The notes under the pieces: generated by a model
Told to the model about the DNA's origin: nothing
What the model saw: only the letters and a program-made list of their open reading frames with translations
The model's database searches: none
Shown: positions 9,945 to 21,354 of the stretch, in pieces
How the letters are laid out: each line of letters begins with the position of its first letter
How positions within the stretch are numbered: position 1 is the first letter of the stretch
Translations under genes and position numbers: made by a program
Assembly (NCBI GenBank): GCA_034231615.1
Contig: CM067298.1
Coordinates: forward strand, 32,122,127-32,186,126
Length of the DNA stretch: 64,000 bases
Direction: 5' to 3'
Origin: Meghimatium bilineatum
Taxonomy: Eukaryota > Mollusca > Gastropoda > Stylommatophora > Philomycidae

Positions 9945-10230
9945 AAGGGTTTTTTCCAATAATCTTTTCCAGCAATTTTCCAATAGCAGTCTGCATTGTT
10001 ATTATTATTCGATATTCCTGCAACTTCGTGTGATCCTTATCAGGCTTAGTTATTGGTATCAGATAGCAGTGCAGCCAGTATTAACAGGCGATACCTATTT
10101 TTAAGCTATTGTCAAATAAACAGGCTAATTCTTCGATCTCGCCATCCGGCAGCTTACAAATGTCATAATATCTTACACCATCAGGCAATGGTGCAGTAAT
10201 TTTGGAATTGTTAAGCATAGATCGAGTTTC
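9945..10230 (-). pseudogene. LINE RT N-terminal fragment (jockey-like)
   Basis: The reverse complement reads PLPDGVRYYDICKLPDGEIE, then ELACLFDNSLKIG, then after a shift LIPITKPDKDHTKLQEYR and MQTAIGKLLEKIIGKN. This is the standard order PDGI - LP..I..L..LFN.SL..G - IPI.KP.KD - YR - .GKLLEKI found at the start of LINE reverse transcriptases. The fragment is in opposite orientation to the neighbouring plus-strand piece and is a different lineage. Confidence 0.75.
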
Positions 10231-10255
10231 TTCACACAGTAAGAATGTGTGGGAA

Positions 10256-10278
10256 TTGGGGGGAGGGGGGGGGGGGGT
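10256..10278. repeat. Poly-G tract
   Basis: A run of G broken by a single A. A second G-run (about 14 bases) sits at 41451-41464. Both could form quadruplexes. From 10280 to 10700 I see only AT-rich sequence with overlapping short frames on the minus strand. Confidence 0.9.
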
Positions 10279-10709
10279 TCAGAGTAAATGGTTGAGCAAA
10301 AAGAATGATGCGTATTTTGTAGAAATCAAGAAATAGAAACACACCAGATGTAATCCTGAACTTGAGACGAGTTCGTAATAAAATAAAACTGAAGTGTTCA
10401 CATCCATTGAAAACAAAAGAAAAAGCTGCAAGATGGAATTCCTGTGAAAGGATTGCAAGAGAGAAATATTGAAGATGTTCTGGCATATACATAAGTCCCA
10501 TGAACAGATCAACATGATGTAGAGACATCTACTTCAAACTTTAGATCTCAATGGACAGAGAACAGATGAACATAAGAGCACTGTTTTCCTCTCACACTCT
10601 CTAGAGAAATGTGGACGTATAGATACAGTAGGAAATATTAAAATTAAAACAAAGATACTTTAATTGTGTGGAGTAATAAACAGAGGACGCTTTTTATGTT
10701 ACTGAGCGT

Positions 10710-10880
10710 CTACACACCACAATGGAAACTATGCACCATATGCTGTCACATAACAATACAATCTATGTACCAAACGGTATGAAGTCACATATCAATAAAA
10801 ACTATTCATTAAACGGTATGTATTACTTAATATTATATAACAATAACATCTATGCACTGAACGGTAAGTAGTCACAATGG
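10710..10880. repeat. Diverged minisatellite, about 43-bp unit
   Basis: Roughly four degenerate units built on atgcaccaaacggtatg...cacatatcaataacatct, with indels, so the period varies. Old array. Confidence 0.65.
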
Positions 10881-11124
10881 CAATTTTGTTGTAGAGTTTT
10901 GGCACAAAATAAATATCTGGATAACAGATAAATAGGAGTCAAGCAGGAGTATCTCTGCAAACCAAGTGGAACCAACAACTACCTAAATACCGTTCTGTAT
11001 ATGATCATTATGGGACGAGATGAACAGAATCGATTTCAGGTTCATATACTGTATACATGTATAATGATCGATTGTCGTATAGAATGAACAATAAATATTA
11101 AGAGAACGCAAAACAGAAAGAAAT

Positions 11125-11325
11125 GCGCAATGACTGACTTTATTGTACTAGGGATTACTCGTATGTGCTCCACAACGAAGCGGCATGCCGTCTACAATAG
11201 CACACAACTAGCAGCTTCAAGCTATAATCCCCAGAAAATGCACTTATAAACAAGGCTGTGATTGAAGCATCGACCTCATAAAGGTAAAAATAAAGTGAGT
11301 TAGAAACCACTGTCACTGTTTTCGC
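11125..11325 (-). mobile_element. SINE-like dispersed repeat (type C), copy 1
   Basis: Shares ordered landmarks with 28045-28265 and 34520-34740: a left block ttattgtact...tccc, a central cacac...agcttcaagctataatcccc and a tRNA B-box-like motif on the minus strand (tatgaggtcgatgcttc). Diverged. All three copies are in the same orientation. The tRNA origin is inferred mainly from copy 2. Confidence 0.45.
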
Positions 11326-11331
11326 TATAAG

Positions 11332-11625
11332 TGCTCAGCTGCCTGGTAAGTAGTTGACCAGGAATCGTCAGACTAATGTCTCCATCTCTACAACATCATC
11401 TTCTTCTTAATAGTTTTCCGCCATTCCTCGAGCTTCACAGAACATATATTCTGGTACCCTAATTCCTTAAGGGTGAATTATGGGAGTAATTTTTATTTCA
11501 AACCACGAATAACGAGCGAACTAGAAACGTGTCTGCTGGTCGGCTGGAAAGTGACGTAATGCTCCGCTACCGCGTCACCTGCCACTCTACCTCTTGAGCA
11601 TCAGGCACATATCGCAACCATTATG
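11332..11625 (-). mobile_element. tRNA-derived SINE-like repeat (type B), copy 1
   Basis: Matches 23053-23295 in order: ctcagctgcctggtaagtag with ttgaccagg, then ctggtaccctaatt, then accacgaataacgagcgaac, then tctgctggtcggctgg. On the minus strand the head of copy 2 reads ggagcctcggtagtgttaag and later gtttcgagttcactc, in the arrangement of pol III A and B boxes. In this copy the head region is followed by a second tRNA-like stretch ending near 11625 (minus strand catgacataatggttgcg). Confidence 0.6.
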
Positions 11626-11639
11626 TCATGGAGATCCCT

Positions 11640-12780
11640 TTAACGAGAATTATTATCCATCAATCAATGAGCATTGCTAAGTCCAGGTACAATTATTATC
11701 CCCTAATCAATGAGCATTTCCAAGTCCAGATACAAATAACCTGCAGCAATAGTCTGACATTTGGTCTGATCATATCTTCTCTGTTAATGTTATATTCCTG
11801 TTGTAGAGATACAAATAATATATTGGTTGCACGCCTCGACATGATTAATTGCAAATTACTGATTAGATAATTCGTTTTGTGCTTTTCATAATCATAAATT
11901 ATGCGCTAGATAATGGAGACTAAATTGAAATTAATTTAAATCCTGAATGTATAAATAACAATCTTGCACACATATGATAAGAAATGTGCCAGCGAAGAAA
12001 AACTGGCAGCAATATACAATAACTTATTATCAGTTTTTGTATTGTCCTATTGTTAAGGTTTTACATGGTTTTATATCGATTTTTCGACATATTTTCATAA
12101 GATTTTAATCGGTATCTTCATACATAACGCATTGAATTTATTTGTTAAGTGACACTTGGAAATATGGTAATACATTTTGTAACCATTGGTAACATATAGG
12201 ATAACACAAAAATATCGGCGTCTTAACCAAAATACATTCATCAAAAATACAACATTATACACGATGAGTAAAAGAAGTGCACTGATCACAATCATATCAT
12301 TAGAGGGATGATGGTAAATGTCGGAAATCAAGAAAACTATGCTTAATGTAACAACCAGGAAAGAGATGAAACATAATAAGCAGAAAATGTACACAATACA
12401 ACATGATATCTACAAAACAAATATGAAAAATAACAGAACATAACAGAATATCTGCACATATGAATGATGAACTTTAATTCCTAAAGGCTGTAGTATACCA
12501 AATTGGTATAATTCTTTTCAGGATATGCTACTTGATGATGATATCAAATTGGTTGATTCCAGGTTCTGAAGCGCATATCGATTCCGAAAATCTTCGGCGT
12601 CCGATTTAATGGCAATTACCTGAACATCACGGATGTAATTGCATAAAACACAAAGTAAACTGGGGTATAGACAGCAGGCTATATCAAAGAATATGGAGTC
12701 CCAATTTAAGAGCTAATCACCGAAGAAGAAGGAGAAGAAGAGGAAATATGATCCAATCATAATGAATTAGAACTGATTTT
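11640..12780. other. No gene; AT-rich with a short duplication and a GAA run
   Basis: Near 11650-11740 the words atcaatgagcattgctaagtcc and aatcaatgagcatttccaag show a diverged short duplication. A gaa-rich microsatellite lies at 12720-12745. A 99-codon minus-strand frame at 12095-12394 is hydrophobic and unrecognised; I do not call it a gene. Confidence 0.5.
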
Positions 12781-12994
12781 CCTAAATGAATCATAGTTTC
12801 TATTTTTTAAACCTACACTTACTACTTCCGCCGTTGACTTCACTAACTATCTGTAGCGAGGATGCTTCTAGAATTTTCAATTTAAATATTATTGTCCTCA
12901 GAAAACTAACATCAGGAATCGTCTGCATGTCCGCAATTAACCTTCCTATTTTCCCAAATCGAACAACTAACATATTTGTTATTTGTTTGAGAAC

Positions 12995-13090
12995 CCCAGG
13001 AATTACGAGTGATTAACTCTTATTTCCTATGTGCACTGGGGTGGTTTTTCTGAACTTTCTTTCATACCCAGGAGACTTCAGCTTTCGGTT
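12995..13090. repeat. Dispersed repeat shared with 47945-48035
   Basis: The text tgattaactcttatttcctatgtgca...ggtggtttttctgaactttctttcatacccagga corresponds to ttagctcttacttcctatatgcagtagggtgttttcttcagagcttttttcatactcaga at 47945-48020, with about one change in five. The second copy lies about 60 bp from the tandem LINE-flank units at 48094, so it may belong to the same retroelement. Confidence 0.55.
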
Positions 13091-13099
13091 TAATGCAAT

Positions 13100-14105
13100 G
13101 CCTATTGAAGGAAAACTCTACTCAGATGGGGTCAGTAATTGTATAGATATCATACTACAAAGCGGCCATAAGAGAGCCTCAATATAACGGCATGTGATCT
13201 ACAAAGGTTTTCTGTTGCATGAATGATTAGTCTAGTGGGAAATTGGTGAGATCTACAGACGTAACCACAAGTGTAACATAATTTATGCACTTTTCTTTTC
13301 GTTCCAAAATTAAATGTCTTTATCTTTTTTTTTCTTATGACTGACTTATTATTTTATTTATGCCATCCTTTTCACAGCAAAATTGGATTTTATAATAATT
13401 ACTATTGATGGTATCTCTTTATTATCACTGAACAACTAAAATATATACTAAAATACAAATACTATAAGTTTGAACTTTAAAAACTTTCTATGAAAAATAT
13501 GGACCTCGCCGTTTTATTGTGAACTTTGAACCTTTAGTAATGTCACGCAATCTAAGAAGCACAACAGCTTCCGCCCGATTTAGCCGACTTATCGAATACT
13601 GGAGCCCTTCAAATTTATCGAGCTTGGCTGCTAGACTGCTCATTACCGGGTCTGCATTCAAGATAAACAGCAGAAAATGGAAAGTACGGAGCCGTTATCT
13701 TTCGACGTTTCGTAAAAGAGAAATTTTACATTTACTTACAACAAAGAAAATGGTGACCCTAGATAGAACGGAAGTAGTTGTGACTGTAAAGATGGTAAGG
13801 CAGCAGGGGAAGATAGTAGTGGTTGTGTATGGATGTGTTTAGAACATCCGTAGATACAAAAATGGAATCGTTCATCATTTATTATACTAATTTAAGCGAA
13901 AACTTTAACAAATATAGTTACATACGAGACATTTCCACAAAATTTCTTAGAAGTTTGAAGAAATGCATCGCGGTACTTAATTTAATAATTAAGAGATTTA
14001 TAACAAAATGTAAACTTTTAGTCTCAAAATGATTCCAGTTTAATGAGCAGGAAATATTCCAACAATTCTTAATATAAAAAGTTGTAAAACTCCAGTTGAA
14101 AATAA
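13100..14105. other. No recognisable feature
   Basis: AT-rich. A 107-codon plus-strand frame (13519-13842) is basic and resembles no family I know; it has no supporting structure around it. Confidence 0.5.
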
Positions 14106-14109
14106 AATT

Positions 14110-14870
14110 AGTGATAGATGAGATCATTTGCAGCTAGGACTAGATATATGTGACGTAATTTGTAGATATCATCAGTCACAGATAACAACATTTGTAGATA
14201 TCATCAGTAATAGATAACAACATTTGTAGATATCATCAGTCACAGATAACAACATGTGTAGATAACATCAGTCACAGATAACATGTGTAGATAACATCAG
14301 TCACAGATAACAACATGTGTAGATAACATCAGTCACAGATAACACGATTTGTAGATATCATCAGTCACAGATAACAACATTTGTAGATATCATCAGTCAT
14401 AGATAGCAACATTTGTAGACAGCGCCAGTCACAGATACCAACACTTTAATATATCAATAGTAATACATAACAACATTTGAGACACTAACAGTCATATATA
14501 ACATCATTTGTAGATAACTCCAGTGATGTATAATATCATTTACAAAAAGCACCAGCAACAAATAACATCATTTGTATATAACTACCAGTCACAGATAAAT
14601 TTGTAAATGTGTTACACCAGCGAAAGATAAAATCATTCGAAGATAGCAGCACCTATACGAAGAAAACTTTATTTGCATATATCACCAGCAATAAAGATCA
14701 CATTATTTATAGATATCATTTCGCAATAATTTGTAGTTAACACTAGTCATAGATGAAATTATTTGTAGATATCACTATTCGTAGGTAACAGAGCTTTTAT
14801 ATATCACTGGTCATAAATCATTTCGTGCATAAATATCACCGGTCATTTGTAACATCATTTGTAGACAAAA
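14110..14870. repeat. 32-bp minisatellite with decaying right half
   Basis: Unit catcagtcacagataacaac followed by atttgtagatat. From about 14150 to 14440 units are nearly identical; from 14440 to 14870 they become increasingly diverged and irregular in length but keep 'atttgtagat' and 'cagtca' landmarks. Confidence 0.9.
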
Positions 14871-14937
14871 AATGCACTGAACTGGGATCTTTCCGACCTT
14901 CCAACCGATAGTATTATTGTTGTGCCATAATGAATAT

Positions 14938-14985
14938 AATCTACGATCCATGACGATCATTTATGTGTATGTGACTCACAATACC
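14938..14985 (+). repeat. Dispersed repeat, inverted relative to 26757-26804
   Basis: The sequence taatctacgatccatgacga and the following ttatgtgtatgtgac correspond to the reverse complement of the segment at 26757-26804 (taatctacgatccatggcga then tttatgtgacacac). Too short to assign to a family. Confidence 0.6.
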
Positions 14986-14999
14986 CATTTGAGCTGCAA

Positions 15000-16275
15000 G
15001 GAGTTTTGCTTAGTATGTGCAAGGAATCAGGCGTCAGAGCATTCGGAAAATGATGTCAAAATGCAGTCTAGATAAATTTATATCTATGCTTCGCAAGCTT
15101 CATAACGACATGAAATACAGTGTGAAAGATGACGGCAAACACAAAATCATTTTCCTACCAAGGATATTGAACAGGGATTTTAACGATAGTGTTCTCTGCT
15201 ATGCTAAATGAAAGTTTCCGGAGAAACATTGCAGGAATTGACTTTCACTTTCGTACTGATTGTCGACTGTTCAATCTTCGCAGACTGAAGGCAAAGACAA
15301 ATATTCAATCGAATATTATTGGCGACCTCTTATTTGTGAACGGCTGTGTGCTCAACGATACCAGTGTGCATGACATGCACCGTTATGGACCGTTTAGCTT
15401 CTGTATGTAGTGAGTTTAAGTACATCAAAACTGTCGTGCTGTACCAGCCAACACCAGGAGTCCCCTATGCAAAACCATCCATCACCGTTTACTGTACGAA
15501 CAACTCAACAATGCAAATACATTTGTGTACCTCGCCAGTACTTTGTCAAATACCACAGCAATCGAGTAGGATGTAAATCTGCGGATTACTCTCCCTATTT
15601 TAGCAATTAGTGTTACACCCCATAGCCCTTTAGTGATAGTCTGTCAGCGTAGCATTCACCTGGAAACTAAACTATATATACCACGATATCATTCATCCTT
15701 CGCTGCTATGTGCAGCCGAATCCTGGACTGTATATGATAGGCATGCAATGCAGTTATTCCAAACACAATGGTTCTAGATTAAAAAAACTGAGATGGAGAG
15801 CACCTATGCCTTGTTGACCAGGTCTCAACTACGTTGGGTCAGTCACGTTATTCGTATGTCAGACGAACGTCTTCAAAAGAGACTGTTTAACTGTGTGCAG
15901 GCAAGCGTTCGAGCGGACGCTTGAGGAAACGCTTCAAGAATACTTTAAAGCATTTCTCAAACACTGCAGGATTAACCCAAGTTCTTAGGAAACCAAAGCT
16001 TTTGATCGTCTAGCCTGGAACATTCAGATTAGAGCTATTATTATTAGTTTTGAACAAGGTAGAACATTACAGACTATTCAAATGAGAGAAAAATTAAAGG
16101 AGAGGCAATGCTTTTTTGTGCCCTCACTCACCTCAAGACATACTACATTTCTGCTCACACTGCAACAGTTCTTTCAGAACCCTGATTTAACTCATCAACC
16201 ATCCGAGAACTCAAAAACAACTAAACCAAACTTTAACGTTCTTAATGCCAGGCACATCTTCGTTTGCAAAGGATT
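15000..16275 (+). pseudogene. RTE/BovB-like LINE 3' half with finger tail (lineage c)
   Basis: Frame-shifted but readable in order: HFRTDCRLFNLRRLKAKTN (15245-15300), LLFVNGCVLNDTSVHDMHR (box region in which the usual ADD has become VNG), TVVLYQPTPGVPYAKPSITV, AESWTVYDRHAMQLF (15715-15760), RSQLRWVSHVIRMSDERLQK (about 15815-15880), KRFKNTLK, and a C-terminal finger CSHCNSSFRT...LINH.RT (about 16150-16205) before ARHIFVCKGFFFF. The order matches the common invertebrate LINE whose protein ends in a C2H2-like finger. The loss of the catalytic aspartates and many stops show the copy is dead. It runs into a minus-strand RNase H LINE at about 16262. Confidence 0.85.
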
Positions 16276-17235
16276 CTTCTTCTTTCGTTCACTTGAAACA
16301 TCTCTATATCTGTAATTCTGTCTCCTTAATAAAACTCACTGTCTTTTGTAGTTCATACAGTGTCCCATAGAGCTTTGATTCCAGTGTTGTTTCCTATAGC
16401 CAATATGTCTGCCTCATCCTTTTGATACTCAGAATACTCTGGAAGTATATGCTTGGCACTCTGTGCTGCCTGTCTACGTGTAAACATGACTGTGTTGCCA
16501 ATCTTTAACTGTATGTACACGTGACTGAGGAGTCGGTTGCGTCCCGTTCTGAGGCGTAGAATTATAACTTGTTCTGATCGTTCATAATGTGATAATCATC
16601 TTGTGTTGGTGTTTGTGGCTTTCTTATTAACTTGATCATCTGGTTTTTTTTCTGATGGTAGAATCTGTTTTATACATCTGGTTGGCCTTCGGCAGTACCT
16701 TCCTTAGACAGTTGGGATACTGTTTCATTTCATCAGTGAGAGACATCCACTGCATGGTTACCCTATTCTGGTATGGCAGTTCAGTAGTTTTTACTAATTC
16801 TGATAGGGAGCCGCGTTAGCGCAGTGGTTAGCGCACTGGCTTCGCATATGAGTGGTCCTGGGTTCATTCCCCAGTTGAGGTGGAAATGTTTTCAGATCGC
16901 AACGGCTCCCAGGTCGACCCAGCCTTAAATGGGTACCGGATTAATCCGGGAAGTAAAGACTGCGAGGGAGAGGAGATGGCTACCGCCCTCATTTGCAGAG
17001 CCTGTGAAATGTGAGATCGCTAACATCTCACACCCCTACGGCATTAATAAATGCTATGGGTTACTTTACTTTTTTTTTTACTAAGTCTGATAGTTTTCCA
17101 GACTGGAAAGCTTGAAGCACTGACTTTGCATCTGTCAGGAATACCACGGGCTGTGAGGCAGGGTTGGAGTTCAGCAGTTTTTCAGTTGCCACCCTAATTG
17201 ACTGGATTTCTGCATCTGATTATTTAAGAATTTCC
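16262..17235 (-). pseudogene. RNase H LINE 3' end, split by a SINE
   Basis: The reverse complement aligns along its length with 29700-30365: atgcagaaatcc...caatta, then ttcctgacagatgcaaagtc, gtgcttcaagctttccagtc, accaacacaagatgattatc, agaacaagttataattctac and the end acagaattacagatatagag with a gaaagaagaagaa tail. It encodes the RNase H domain and the CCHC-like tail, with stops and frameshifts (for example the first tail Cys pair now reads FTR). A plus-strand SINE (16807-17078) interrupts it, flanked by a 15-bp duplication. It is a second, decayed copy of the family whose ORF is still open at 29665-30339. Confidence 0.9.
16807..17078 (+). mobile_element. tRNA-derived SINE (type A), complete, with target duplication
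   Basis: The head ggagccgcgttagcgcagtg continues gttagcgcactgg (A-box-like) and tggtcctgggttcattcccc (B-box-like), giving a pol III internal promoter. A body follows (gttgaggtggaaatg, taccggattaatccgggaag, catctcacacccc, aataaatgctatggg) and a T-rich tail. The 15-bp flanks tactaattctgatag (16792-16806) and tactaagtctgatag (17079-17093) differ at one base and form a target-site duplication within LINE sequence. A truncated second copy is at 47321-47415. It is not a functional tRNA gene. SINEs borrow a LINE reverse transcriptase; the partner is not shown here. Confidence 0.9.
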
Positions 17236-17275
17236 CTGGTGGTATTCTGATCGTACCACTAGGTTTGTGTGAATA

Positions 17276-17428
<153 letters not shown>

Positions 17429-17639
17429 CCTGCATCTCCATTCCTTACTGCATTCAGTGCTAATTCATCTGTGTATGACACATATGTCTTGTGGACGTGG
17501 ATATTCCTCGTCCAGGAAACTGAGGGTGACTGTCCTTCGCTGCACACTGTTCTAGGGTTTGGTTAGATAGTTATTCATCTAGGGCCAAAGACGGCACATA
17601 GGACTGACGGATATTATAGATTTCAATGTTTCTCGTTTC

Positions 17640-17940
17640 ATTGCAATTTTCTTTAGATCTTCATTGTTTCTGATACCAATGGTGGAACGCTCTCTTGTAA
17701 TAGTTCTACGTTACGTTTTTTTTTTGGTCTTCCTCTTCCTCCCTCGCCCGATGGTGGCCACATCAAAACTTGACAGGGAAATCTTTCAGTATCCATTCGT
17801 AGCGCGTGTCCGATGTAATTCCAGCGACGCTTTCTAATATATGTGGATACATGTTTTTTTTTTTGATTCTTGTCTGACAACTGTGTTTGATTTGAAGTCT
17901 GATTTTCAATGTTGTTTAGTAATTTCGAGGGTTTAACTAC
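17640..17940 (-). pseudogene. RTE-like LINE C-terminal fragment
   Basis: A 96-codon minus-strand frame contains YIRKRRWNYIGHALRMDTER and then GGRGRPKKKRN. The pattern RRW.(W/Y)IGH.LRMD...(P/Q)..L.W.P.G.R.RGRPK is the known C-terminal motif of RTE-type LINE proteins, just before the protein end. Downstream of it the frame departs. Upstream (17830-17940) the frame is unrelated. Confidence 0.75.
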
Positions 17941-17949
17941 CACTATATT

Positions 17950-19700
17950 TCATGTTCTCTGATTATCTAAAACTCAGTCATGACTGAACAGCGGAACATG
18001 GTCTCAGTGAGGACTAGTTAAGATCAAATAATTATATGCTATCTTTCAAGACTAGTGTTACACATTATAATAACAGATGGCTATTCTTAGAGCGAGCGAT
18101 TGTACTGTTCTCCATTTCAATAAGTTCCAATATTCAGCAAATTAGTCTTTTTAGAATATCTCTCTCAATACAATAACTGAGTGTATGTATTATTTTTAGT
18201 GTAATCTTTATATTGTGTGAGAATTATGACATTTATTGACTGAGCGTAGATTGTCATTGGGAAATAGATACACAAGGCACCAGCAAGTCTCATAATTGAG
18301 GGCGATATCCTTGGGAATAGAATTAATTAACATTTCCTATAAAGCTGGCATAGCCAGGAAATTGGAATAAACGTGAAGGGTTTGCTGTTTCAGCCGTATT
18401 TTCTCATTGCAATGTATTAAATGTATTTTTTATGTATTGTGCATTTCATTGTATGTATTTTCGTACTTGTATTGTATACTTCATCCTTTGCTTTTAACTG
18501 TTTTCTATTTACTCGATCATTTGTGATTTTAAAAAAAAGTCCAATAGTGTTTTTAGACGAAATCTATCCGTTATAAATATCGCGTTTCAATACGTGCAGT
18601 TTGAGACAATCTTGCTTTTTTTATCCTAGCAAACATTCCGTTTCTAAGTCATTAGGAAGCGAGCTCACATAGAATATAATTATCTCTCCCCGATAATGTT
18701 ATCTTAGACTGAGCAATAAACTACTGCACCAACTAAATTACAATACACAGAAGCGGCATTTAAAAAACAAAGTGTACATTATCACAGCGTTTGTCTCTGA
18801 TAAACCCAATCTCATGGAAGTCAGATAAAGAGATAATGGGGTCGTACGTTCGGGCTCAATTGAGGCAAGTGCTGTAGTAACCACACAAAAAAAAGTACCC
18901 AACAAGAGACACTATCAAAGATAATTCAAGAGTATATTTTAGGTCTGAAATGTCAGACTATTGTGCTGTTATTCCATTAGTATATATCATCTTCAGTGTG
19001 TGTAGGGTGTCTACTGTGGACATACTTATTAATGTATTTCTTCTTACATTCTACTAATGTTTCCGACCACATTGGTCTATCTTAAAGAAAGTGGCGGACT
19101 GCTGAATGTTTTGACGAGTAACCATCATGTTTAGCGATTAGGTCTGTCTGGGAATGTTACATCTAGGATCTGGTCATCTCATGAAGCCCACAGTATTTTT
19201 TAGAATGCATTTATGAACATATCAAGTTGGAAGAGAATGACATAAACCTCGACATCTTTTTCTCCGTCTTCTTAAACTCATTGTATCATGTTTACTTTCT
19301 TGATGTCTTGATGATCAGTTAGTGATGTTATAACTTGATTTTCTCTTTAAAGATTATCCGGGGATATTTCTAAATTATCAACAGTAACCGTGATGATCAT
19401 TATATCGACTACTGCTGTCCTCGAGTGAAAGTTACAGTTTTATTAGCTAGTTTGTCCTTCTTTCTTTCTTGATGAAATACGATAATTTCAGTGTGTGTGG
19501 CCAGCATGAAATATTAAACATGAGTGTTAAAACATGAAGTGGGCATGTTATACAAAACGAGAACAAGTATCACCAGGTAATCACTACCATATAATTCCTC
19601 GGGGACAAGAGAGTACTTATGGTAGGGTATTGGAGAAATGGTATATGGACGGACATTATCGTAACGAACGCATCAAGAGGATTGGAAAGCACAGTGATGT
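17950..19700. other. No recognisable feature
   Basis: About 1.7 kb of AT-rich sequence without arrays, element ends or convincing frames. Around 18400-18480 it is rich in tgtatt words, too irregular to call a tandem repeat. Confidence 0.5.
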
Positions 19701-19705
19701 TCGGA

Positions 19706-20115
19706 GATTGGTTAATGTCCAGGCAACACTCATAGATAATAACAAGAGATTGGTTAATGTCCAGGCAACACTCATAGATAATAACAAGAGATGGTTAATG
19801 TCCAGGCAACACTCATAGATAATAACAAAGAGATGGTTAATGTCCAGGCAACACTCATAGATAATAACAAGAGATGGTTAATGTCCAGGCAACACTCATA
19901 GATAATAACAAGAGATTGGTTAATGTCCAGGCAACACTCATATATAATAACAAGAGATGGTTAATGTCCAAGCAACACTCATAGATAATAACAAGAGATG
20001 GTTAATGTCCAGGCAACACTCATAGATAATAACAAGAGATGGTTAATGTCCAGGCAACACTCATAGATAATAACAAGAGATGGTTAATGTCCAGGCAACA
20101 CTCATAGATAATAAA
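19706..20115. repeat. 40- to 42-bp minisatellite
   Basis: Ten units of ggttaatgtccaggcaacac followed by tcatagataataacaagagat. Unit length varies by one or two bases through ttgg/tgg and caaa/caa differences. Very homogeneous, hence recently amplified. Confidence 0.95.
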
Positions 20116-20119
20116 GAGA

Positions 20120-20690
20120 AAAAGAAAACCTGATCGTTTCATATAACGCAACACTACACTACACATTTTTGGTTATCGTTACAAAAGCTTCAGCAACAAA
20201 TTGTTCTGAATACTAAGTATATCACAATAAAGATATCCCAAAGCTTACTATGAATATAGGTGTGCACGTTCTTACATGCTTATCAGTACAAACCTTCATA
20301 ATTTCAAGATCGCGTATCTAGTTGTCCACTAATACTTCTTAGCGGTCCTAACTCAGTCATATATCAAATACAGTTGGATTTATCCATGTGTGTATTTAGT
20401 ATTTAGTGTGTATGTTGCGTTCCCAGTACTTTTGTATTGTCAAAGTAGAGCTAGAACATATGCGAAATCCATACTTGGAAGGATAAAGGTGAATGTATTC
20501 CTTCATCTCAATAATTATCAATTCACACGAAATATTACTTACTCTTCGTTCTTGATCAAAAGCACATCGTTGTTATGATGTGTCTATTTTACAGAGATAC
20601 AGTTGTGATACCTTCACCTTTCATGTCGTTACATATATTTTCAGCATTCATATTAGGGATTGCGTTTATTTTCATGCCTTTATTTCTACT
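20120..20690. other. No recognisable feature
   Basis: AT-rich spacer between two arrays. A 62-codon plus-strand frame at 20390-20578 is unrecognised. Confidence 0.5.
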
Positions 20691-20694
20691 AGCA

Positions 20695-21354
20695 TAGCCA
20701 GACTAAAGGCCAAGTAATGAGTTATGACCCAGACTAAAAGTCAAGTAATGAGTTATGAGCCAGAGTAAAGGTCAAGTAATGAGTTATGAGCCAGAGTAAA
20801 GGTCAATTAATGAGTTATGAGCCAGAGTAAAGGTCAAGTAATGAGTTATGAGCCAGACTAAAGGTCAAGTAATGAGTTATGAGCCAGACTAAAAGTCAAG
20901 TAATGAGTTATGAGCCAGACTAAAGGTCAAGTAATGAGTTATGAGCCAGACTAAAAGTCAAGTAATGAGTTATGAGCCAGACTAAAAGTCACGTAATGAG
21001 TTATGAGCCAGACTAAAAGTCAAGTAATGAGTTATGAGTCAGAGTAAAGGCCAAGTAATGAGTTATGAGCCAGACTAAAAGTCAAGTAATGAGTTATGAG
21101 CCAGACTAAAGGTCAAGTAATGAGTTATGAGCCAGACTAAAAGTCAAGTAATGAGTTATGAGCCAGACTAAAGGTCAAGTAATGAGTTATGAGCCAGACT
21201 AAAAGTCAAGTAATGAGTTATGAGCCAGACTAAAAGTCAAGTAATGAGTTATGAGCCAGACTGAAAGTCAAGTAATGAGTTATGAGCCAGACTGAAAGTC
21301 AAGTAATGAGTTATGAGCCAGACTAAAAGTCAAGTAATGAGTTATGAGCCAGAG
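20695..21354. repeat. 31-bp minisatellite with interleaved variants
   Basis: About 21 units of gagccagactaaaagtcaag followed by taatgagttat. Three variants (actaaaag, actaaagg, agtaaagg) are interleaved; in the centre the first two alternate regularly, suggesting amplification in two-unit blocks. The 3' border at 21355 is sharp. Confidence 0.95.

Noticed and set aside
13519-13842. 107-codon basic open frame as a gene
   Set aside because: No similarity I recognise; isolated in repeat-poor spacer and not supported by any structure.
16807-16890. tRNA gene
   Set aside because: A and B boxes are present, but it continues into a SINE body with T-rich tail and target duplication; no proper cloverleaf.
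19706-20115. CRISPR-like array
   Set aside because: Units are contiguous without unique spacers and the sequence is eukaryotic; it is a minisatellite. The same holds for the other arrays.
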